Positions 6,101-10,561 of a stretch of 10,561 nucleotides of DNA are shown here, piece after piece. The notes beneath the pieces were generated by a model. The model saw only the letters and a list, made by a program, of their open reading frames with translations, had not been told where the DNA came from and ran no database searches. How positions within the stretch are numbered: the first letter of the stretch is position 1; every line of letters begins with the position of its first letter. The position numbers were made by a program, and so were the translations under genes. The stretch spans positions 1-10,561 of the forward strand of contig JAESTG010000017.1 in NCBI GenBank assembly GCA_016763715.1, in the 5' to 3' direction. The stretch is from Flavobacteriaceae bacterium. GTDB taxonomy: Bacteria; Bacteroidota; Bacteroidia; Flavobacteriales; Flavobacteriaceae.

Positions 6101-9100
6101 ATGTCAAGCGTTGTTACTATCAGACCTTACGACTGGGAAGTGTTATACTCTCACAAAAGGGAGGACAATTTAGTAGTTGATGTTATTTTGATGTGGTGTT
6201 TAGATATTAAATCTAGGACGACATTGCTTATGATAAATGATTACCAAACTTATTGTTATTTTGAAATGCCACTCAAAACTGTTAGTGGAGTGCCAATAAA
6301 GTGGTCATACGAAATGGCAAATATATTTTACAAAAAACTTAGCATTATACTAAAGAACTCGAAACACTCACCTGTAAAATTCGAGTTCAAATTTATGAAG
6401 ACTTTTTACTACTACCAACCTAAGGCCACAAAGCCAATAATAACCATGTGGTTCAATTCTACCGAGGCTATGAAACATTGTGTTAACTTAACGAGGATGA
6501 AGAAATCAGATGGTAATGTGTATGTTAAAGGAATAGGAATGTTGAAATGTTCTGTGTGGGAAAATAATGTAAATATCGTCAAGAAAATGTTGATCGATAA
6601 GAAATGTAAGCATTCGCAGTGGGTAAAAGTATTGGCCGCGAAAGTAGTAAATGTCGACAAAAAGATATCCAAAATAGAAAGGGAATTCGTTGCAAGTTTT
6701 AGTGATTTGAAAGTGTTACCTGAATGCGATACCAAAGGGTTGATGACTCACCCTAGTATATTAGTTTTTGATGTTGAATGTTACTCCGATAGGTACAATT
6801 CAATGCCCAAATCCAGGAATCCTTTACATGCTTGTTTCATGATTTCGGTTATTTTTCAAAAGATGGGACTATGTGATACAAGGGAAAGATATATGCTCAC
6901 GTTGGGAAGTGTTGGCGAAATTAAAGGAACCAATGTAATTACCTTTAGATTTGACCAAGAAAAGGAATTGTTGCTTAAATTTATAGAGTTAATATCCACC
7001 CTAAAGCCAAATATAATTAGTGGTCATAACATTTTTGGATTTGATTGGAAATATATATACGGAAGATGTAAGGTAACTGGTGTCAACGCAAAGGAATGGG
7101 ATGTCATAAGCTTGCTTAAAAATAAGAAGTCAAAGTATGTGAAGAATGAATGGGATTCTAGTGGAACTGGAACTGTAAACATGGAATATATACGATCTCC
7201 TGGGTTCATTAACATAGATACATTATATATATCAAGGCGAGAATTTAAGCTAAGAAAATATACTTTGGAAAGTGTATCACAGCACTTATTAGGCAGAGGA
7301 AAACATGATGTTTCACCTAAGCAAATGTTTATTGCTTATGAAGAGAATATGTTGAGTGAAAAGTTAATGGAAAAAATTAAGTGTGGATCTGGTTATCACA
7401 AGAATATTGCAAGGTGTGTAATAGATGAAGTGTTATCTCGTTTTAAGAAAAATAGTGAAGAACTCACAAAAGTTGCTAAGTATTGTATTGAAGACTCGGA
7501 ACTTGTAATTGATATATTGGAAAAGATGAATTGTTGGATTTCTATGATTGAGACTTCCAATGCAGTCGGTGTGAGTATATTTTCTATTTACACAAGAGGA
7601 CAACAACATAGAGTTCTATCTAAAGTATTAGATACTTCCCATTCTATGGGAATAGTTGTAGATTCAAAGGAAAGTACAATTGGTAAGTGGAATGGTGGTC
7701 ATGTTGCTAAGCCTATAACAGGATTGCATGATTATGTTTGTTGTCACGATTTTAAGTCACTATATCCAATGATAATCATATACAAGAATATTTGCCATTC
7801 AACTTTGGTTTTGGATAAATCTATTCCAGACTCCGACTGTAACATTTGCGAATGGGTAGATAGTAACGGAAAGAAATGGAAATTTAGATACATTAAGCAA
7901 GAGATTTACAAAGGAGTCTTGCCTACATTAGAGAGGTCATTACTATCAGCCAGGCAAAATGTTAAAGATATGTTAAAGGTAGAGAAAGATAGCATATATA
8001 GAATTGTGTTGGATAAAAGACAAGCGGGTATAAAGGTTACCTGTAATTCGGTGTTTGGGTCCCTAGGCGTAAGAGTTGGAGGTAAATTATCATTACCAGA
8101 AGGAGCTATGTCCATTACTGCCATGGGAAGAAACGACATTATTACGTGTAATAATTATTTGGAGAATAAAGGTTTCGTTGTTATATACAATGACACAGAC
8201 AGTACATTTTCTAAATACAAGAATACGAACGATAAACTAACTCAAGTAGAAATATATCGCCTTGCTGTACAGTGGGGCAAGGATATGGCAAAAGAGCTGA
8301 CAAAGTTGTTTCCTGCACCGATGTCCATGGAATTGGAAAAAGTAGGAAGAATGTTCTCCATTGGGAAGAAGATGTACACATTTAGGGAAGTTTGCATGTA
8401 CGGTACAAATTTTGGAGAATTTAAGCACAATGACGATATAATGTTCAAAGGAGACGTAATAGCAAGAAGAGAAGCATCTCCCTGGAAAAGGGAAACATAT
8501 AAGAAAGTTCTAATCATGATTTTAGATAGAGTTCCATTCAAAACCATAATGAAATCTTACATTACAAATATGTACAATGTTTTTAAAGGTGATGTTGAGT
8601 GGGAGTGTTTGTTAATGAGTAGGTCAAGGAGATCAGGAATTTACAAATCCAAAAGTGCATTTATGAAAGTGTTTTCAGATAGGTTGTCCACAATAGGTAT
8701 TAACGTTGAAAAGGGAGACAGATTGGAATATCTAATCTTGGAAGGTAAAGGGAATTTGGGATCCAGGGCAATAACATCAGATCTTTACAAAGAAATGACC
8801 AAAACTGGCAATATGATAGAGAGTTTCTCTGTTACATGTGACATTGATAAAAGTTACTACATCGAAGACAGTGAAAATTCGGTTATGGGGATAATAGGTA
8901 TAGCTTTTAGTGACGAGTTACACAAAATAACTGAAAGTAATAATTTGGAGGATTGTATGTTAGTAATCAACGAAATCAAGAAAAGATACAATCAGTTGAG
9001 CAATAAAATAGATGCTATGTTATCAACTAACGATCCGGAGTATGTATTAACAGTATTAAACAAATCCAATGCCAAGATAGTTACTGAATGTAGAAGGGCA

Positions 9101-9238
9101 AAGGTCTCTGGTAGATATATATTTAATAATAGGTTAACATCAAAACCTGCCACCAAGCTATCTAAAGCTTACAAATTATCTGAAGATAATTTAGAGAAAA
9201 CGTATTTTAACATGATGTGTGTGTTGGATAAATTGTAG
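6101..9238 (+). CDS. Family B DNA polymerase with 3'-5' exonuclease
   Basis: This 1045-residue protein is the replicative, RNA/DNA-primed type of family B polymerase. It is too long for, and lacks the insertions of, the protein-primed type. Exonuclease motifs are intact: Exo I DVE (D224, E226), Exo II NIFGFD (N310, D315) and Exo III YCIED (Y461, D465). Polymerase motifs are motif A DFKSLYP (D550), motif B KVTCNSVFG (K645, N649, G653), motif C YNDTDS (D698, D700) and the downstream KKMY (756-759). All catalytic carboxylates are present, so it should be active with proofreading. Two departures from the consensus are an Asn for Gly in YGDTDS and Phe for Tyr in NSxYG. The length and arrangement fit viral replicative polymerases. 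It would act with the helicase in this window; no clamp or primase gene is seen. The C-terminal 150 residues lack the cysteine motifs of eukaryotic polymerases. Start is ATG at 6101, the first in frame. Confidence 0.97.
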   Translation: MSSVVTIRPYDWEVLYSHKREDNLVVDVILMWCLDIKSRTTLLMINDYQTYCYFEMPLKTVSGVPIKWSYEMANIFYKKLSIILKNSKHSPVKFEFKFMKTFYYYQPKATKPIITMWFNSTEAMKHCVNLTRMKKSDGNVYVKGIGMLKCSVWENNVNIVKKMLIDKKCKHSQWVKVLAAKVVNVDKKISKIEREFVASFSDLKVLPECDTKGLMTHPSILVFDVECYSDRYNSMPKSRNPLHACFMISVIFQKMGLCDTRERYMLTLGSVGEIKGTNVITFRFDQEKELLLKFIELISTLKPNIISGHNIFGFDWKYIYGRCKVTGVNAKEWDVISLLKNKKSKYVKNEWDSSGTGTVNMEYIRSPGFINIDTLYISRREFKLRKYTLESVSQHLLGRGKHDVSPKQMFIAYEENMLSEKLMEKIKCGSGYHKNIARCVIDEVLSRFKKNSEELTKVAKYCIEDSELVIDILEKMNCWISMIETSNAVGVSIFSIYTRGQQHRVLSKVLDTSHSMGIVVDSKESTIGKWNGGHVAKPITGLHDYVCCHDFKSLYPMIIIYKNICHSTLVLDKSIPDSDCNICEWVDSNGKKWKFRYIKQEIYKGVLPTLERSLLSARQNVKDMLKVEKDSIYRIVLDKRQAGIKVTCNSVFGSLGVRVGGKLSLPEGAMSITAMGRNDIITCNNYLENKGFVVIYNDTDSTFSKYKNTNDKLTQVEIYRLAVQWGKDMAKELTKLFPAPMSMELEKVGRMFSIGKKMYTFREVCMYGTNFGEFKHNDDIMFKGDVIARREASPWKRETYKKVLIMILDRVPFKTIMKSYITNMYNVFKGDVEWECLLMSRSRRSGIYKSKSAFMKVFSDRLSTIGINVEKGDRLEYLILEGKGNLGSRAITSDLYKEMTKTGNMIESFSVTCDIDKSYYIEDSENSVMGIIGIAFSDELHKITESNNLEDCMLVINEIKKRYNQLSNKIDAMLSTNDPEYVLTVLNKSNAKIVTECRRAKVSGRYIFNNRLTSKPATKLSKAYKLSEDNLEKTYFNMMCVLDKL

Positions 9239-9243
9239 GATGC

Positions 9244-9317
9244 ATCTCTAAAACTTTATATTTCCAAAGATTTTGTAATTTTGGATAGGGTCATGAAGAT
9301 ACTAAAGTTTTAGAGAT
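9244..9317. terminator. 15-base inverted repeat between convergent genes
   Basis: ATCTCTAAAACTTTA (9244-9258) and its exact reverse complement (9303-9317) flank a 44-base interval. The left copy begins six bases after the polymerase stop codon. The right copy contains the stop codon of the opposing gene (TAA, complement of 9310-9312). Each arm is, in its own gene's sense, a TCTCTAAAACTTTA element. A smaller repeat, CCAAA (9264-9268) and TTTGG (9280-9284), is nested inside. A bidirectional 3'-end signal or hairpin terminator is inferred. Confidence 0.55.
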
Positions 9318-10272
9318 ATGATTTTTCGAATTCATCAGATACCAATTTGCATTTGGAACACATGTGCAAATTAGAATTCCCCCTATCGTAAGGAGATTCA
9401 CAAATAAAACATCTAACATCAAGACAAGAATTGCATAGTTTGTTCCACCTTGGTATGAAATTCATTTCTTTGAAACATATGCTGCATGGTTTAGTCTCTT
9501 TATAAGGATCACAATAACAATCCTTGCATAAAGGTTTGAATGTATATTCCTTATAAACACTCCTGGAACATGAAGAACAAACAGATGTACACAGAGATTT
9601 TGTATCAATCAATACATCTGCAATGCTTTTCTCCAACGTTTGCAATTCGATAAACGATTTGTTGTTTGAATTATAACAAGATGAACATCTTTTGTGTTGG
9701 TAAGGAACACCCTCACTTAAACATGTTGCACATATCCCAAGACCCTTTTGCTTACGGCCCCGACAATTTCTACACATGCCACCTTTGATATCACAAAACG
9801 GAGACATTTTATTGCAAGAAATACAATTCCTAACAACTGACTTTAACAAGTCAATTGAAGTTTTGTGGAAGTTAGTACAAAACTTTTTTATACAAGGATA
9901 ACAAACAACCAGTACGTTACCATTATAAAAATTCAGCATATTATAAGATAACGCCATTTTATCTCCACAACAACATTTACCGTAAAATGCTCCTTCACTG
10001 ATTATTACCCATTGGGTGATAGAATATTTGAAATCCAAGTCAATGTCATTGTCATTGCACGATGAGTACTTGACTACAACCTCAGGAAATCTATTATTTT
10101 TATCCATTTTGTTTATACAACTTTGGGCAATTTTATACTTGGATATCATGTCTATTTTATTTTTCGGGTTCACTAAAATATAATTCTGCAAACCAATAGC
10201 GTTTAAGTCTATTAAACCGTCGGTGCACATAAGAAATCTATGAGGTTTTGTTCTGGAAAATGCATTATCCAT
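9310..10272 (-). CDS. Cysteine-rich multi-zinc-finger protein
   Basis: I do not recognise this family. From the ATG at 10272 the product has 320 residues. The first 95 lack CxxC pairs, whereas residues 100-308 carry about twelve (C124/C127, C150/C153, C167/C170, C181/C184, C197/C200 area, C232/C235, C249/C252, C263/C266, C280/C283, C288/C291, C305/C308, plus the CCC at 100-102). That spacing suggests five or six tandem zinc-ribbon or knuckle folds. There is no membrane segment. The open frame extends 26 codons further to an ATG at 10350, but that ATG has poor context (T at -3) and adds a hydrophobic stretch. The internal ATG has ACCAAATGG context and leaves an 87-base gap to the upstream gene, so it is preferred. 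The stop codon lies inside the 3' element. Possible roles are a transcription factor or nucleic-acid-binding scaffold, by inference only. Confidence 0.8.
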   Translation of the reverse strand: MDNAFSRTKPHRFLMCTDGLIDLNAIGLQNYILVNPKNKIDMISKYKIAQSCINKMDKNNRFPEVVVKYSSCNDNDIDLDFKYSITQWVIISEGAFYGKCCCGDKMALSYNMLNFYNGNVLVVCYPCIKKFCTNFHKTSIDLLKSVVRNCISCNKMSPFCDIKGGMCRNCRGRKQKGLGICATCLSEGVPYQHKRCSSCYNSNNKSFIELQTLEKSIADVLIDTKSLCTSVCSSCSRSVYKEYTFKPLCKDCYCDPYKETKPCSICFKEMNFIPRWNKLCNSCLDVRCFICESPYDRGNSNLHMCSKCKLVSDEFEKSYL

Positions 10273-10359
10273 TTGGTCAAAATGGACACAAAATAAAAAA
10301 ACAATATTGTAGCTGACACATTTGCTGTACAATATCAGACATCTATACATACAAACCTT
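10273..10359 (-). promoter_or_regulatory. Upstream region of the cysteine-rich gene
   Basis: If translation starts at 10272, these 87 bases form the 5' flank. In gene sense it includes a run of seven T (GTTTTTTTATTTTGTG) about 15-30 bases before the ATG. If translation instead starts at 10350, almost all of this is coding. No recognised promoter motif is seen. Confidence 0.3.
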
Positions 10360-10560
10360 TTAAAGACATTTCTTACATATAATTGTTTTTCTAATATATC
10401 CGTCGCGATATCCTTTGTAACTCGTATATACCAAATCTTTAACCACTTTATTTTTACATCCATCACAAGTTACCTTATCAACTTTAAAGCATTTGGGTAT
10501 ATTATTTTCATTGACTATTCCATGACACATAGCATATAAGCTAACTACTTTAGGCTTAAT
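10360..10560 (-). CDS. Zinc-ribbon-like protein, C-terminal part, cut by window edge
   Basis: A minus-strand frame is open from the right edge to a TAA at 10360-10362 and gives the last 66 residues of a protein. It contains CDGCKNKVV and ends in CKKCL, so two CxxC pairs about 30 residues apart form a probable zinc ribbon or treble clef. An additional upstream Cys-His (MCHGIV) and Cys (PKCFKV) may be ligands. The segment between the pairs, with DLVYTSYKGYRDGYIRK, is basic and aromatic. The stop codon sits in TGTCTTTAAAAG, a variant of the local 3' element. No start codon choice is possible because the gene continues outside the window. The family is not recognised; zinc binding is likely and the function unknown. 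Confidence 0.65.
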   Translation of the reverse strand: MKPKVVSLYAMCHGIVNENNIPKCFKVDKVTCDGCKNKVVKDLVYTSYKGYRDGYIRKTIICKKCL

Positions 10561-10561
10561 T

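Noticed and set aside
10273..10350. Hydrophobic 26-residue N-terminal extension of the cysteine-rich protein as a signal peptide
   Set aside because: Its ATG has poor context and lies only about ten bases from the previous stop codon. A zinc-finger-rich protein is unlikely to be secreted, although this is not excluded.
1..10561. CRISPR array, tRNA, rRNA, or insertion sequence
   Set aside because: No regularly spaced repeats, no cloverleaf-like sequence, no transposase-like frame and no terminal inverted repeats with target duplications were seen.

Overview
The window looks like a piece of a large, AT-rich double-stranded DNA virus genome of the nucleocytoplasmic type (Nucleocytoviricota-like). 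Three genes support this. One encodes a complete family B DNA polymerase with an exonuclease domain, and one a RecD2-like superfamily 1 helicase. The third encodes a myristoylated, six-cysteine membrane protein of the poxvirus L1R/F9L (ASFV E248R) entry-protein type. Coding is dense, intergenic gaps are 30-145 bases, no introns are visible, and genes lie on both strands. I cannot assign a genus or family; a host-derived or bacterial origin is unlikely.

Layout from left to right: 1-249 is AT-rich with no convincing gene. The RecD2-like helicase (minus) and the L1-like membrane protein (plus) diverge from a 51-base shared upstream region. Four minus-strand genes follow: a 124-residue protein of unknown function, a short leucine-rich-repeat protein, and two paralogous proteins built from 3 and 4 treble-clef-like zinc modules. 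The family B DNA polymerase runs rightward and converges on a minus-strand protein with twelve CxxC pairs. A minus-strand zinc-ribbon-like gene is cut by the right edge and is easily missed.

The polymerase and helicase would act together in viral DNA replication. The L1-like protein belongs to the virion membrane and entry machinery. The zinc-module, cysteine-rich and LRR proteins are accessory or regulatory candidates; their functions cannot be read from sequence.

The most notable non-coding signal is a short element, TYTYTAAAA in gene sense, often followed by TTT or TTTA. It lies at or within about 35 bases of the stop codon of all nine genes. At the polymerase convergence it forms a perfect 15-base inverted repeat, and after one zinc-module gene an almost perfect 21-base palindrome. 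It is a good candidate for this virus's 3'-end or termination signal. Two start codons were moved inward from the longest open frame because the longer versions begin with TTG; a third was moved because of start context.
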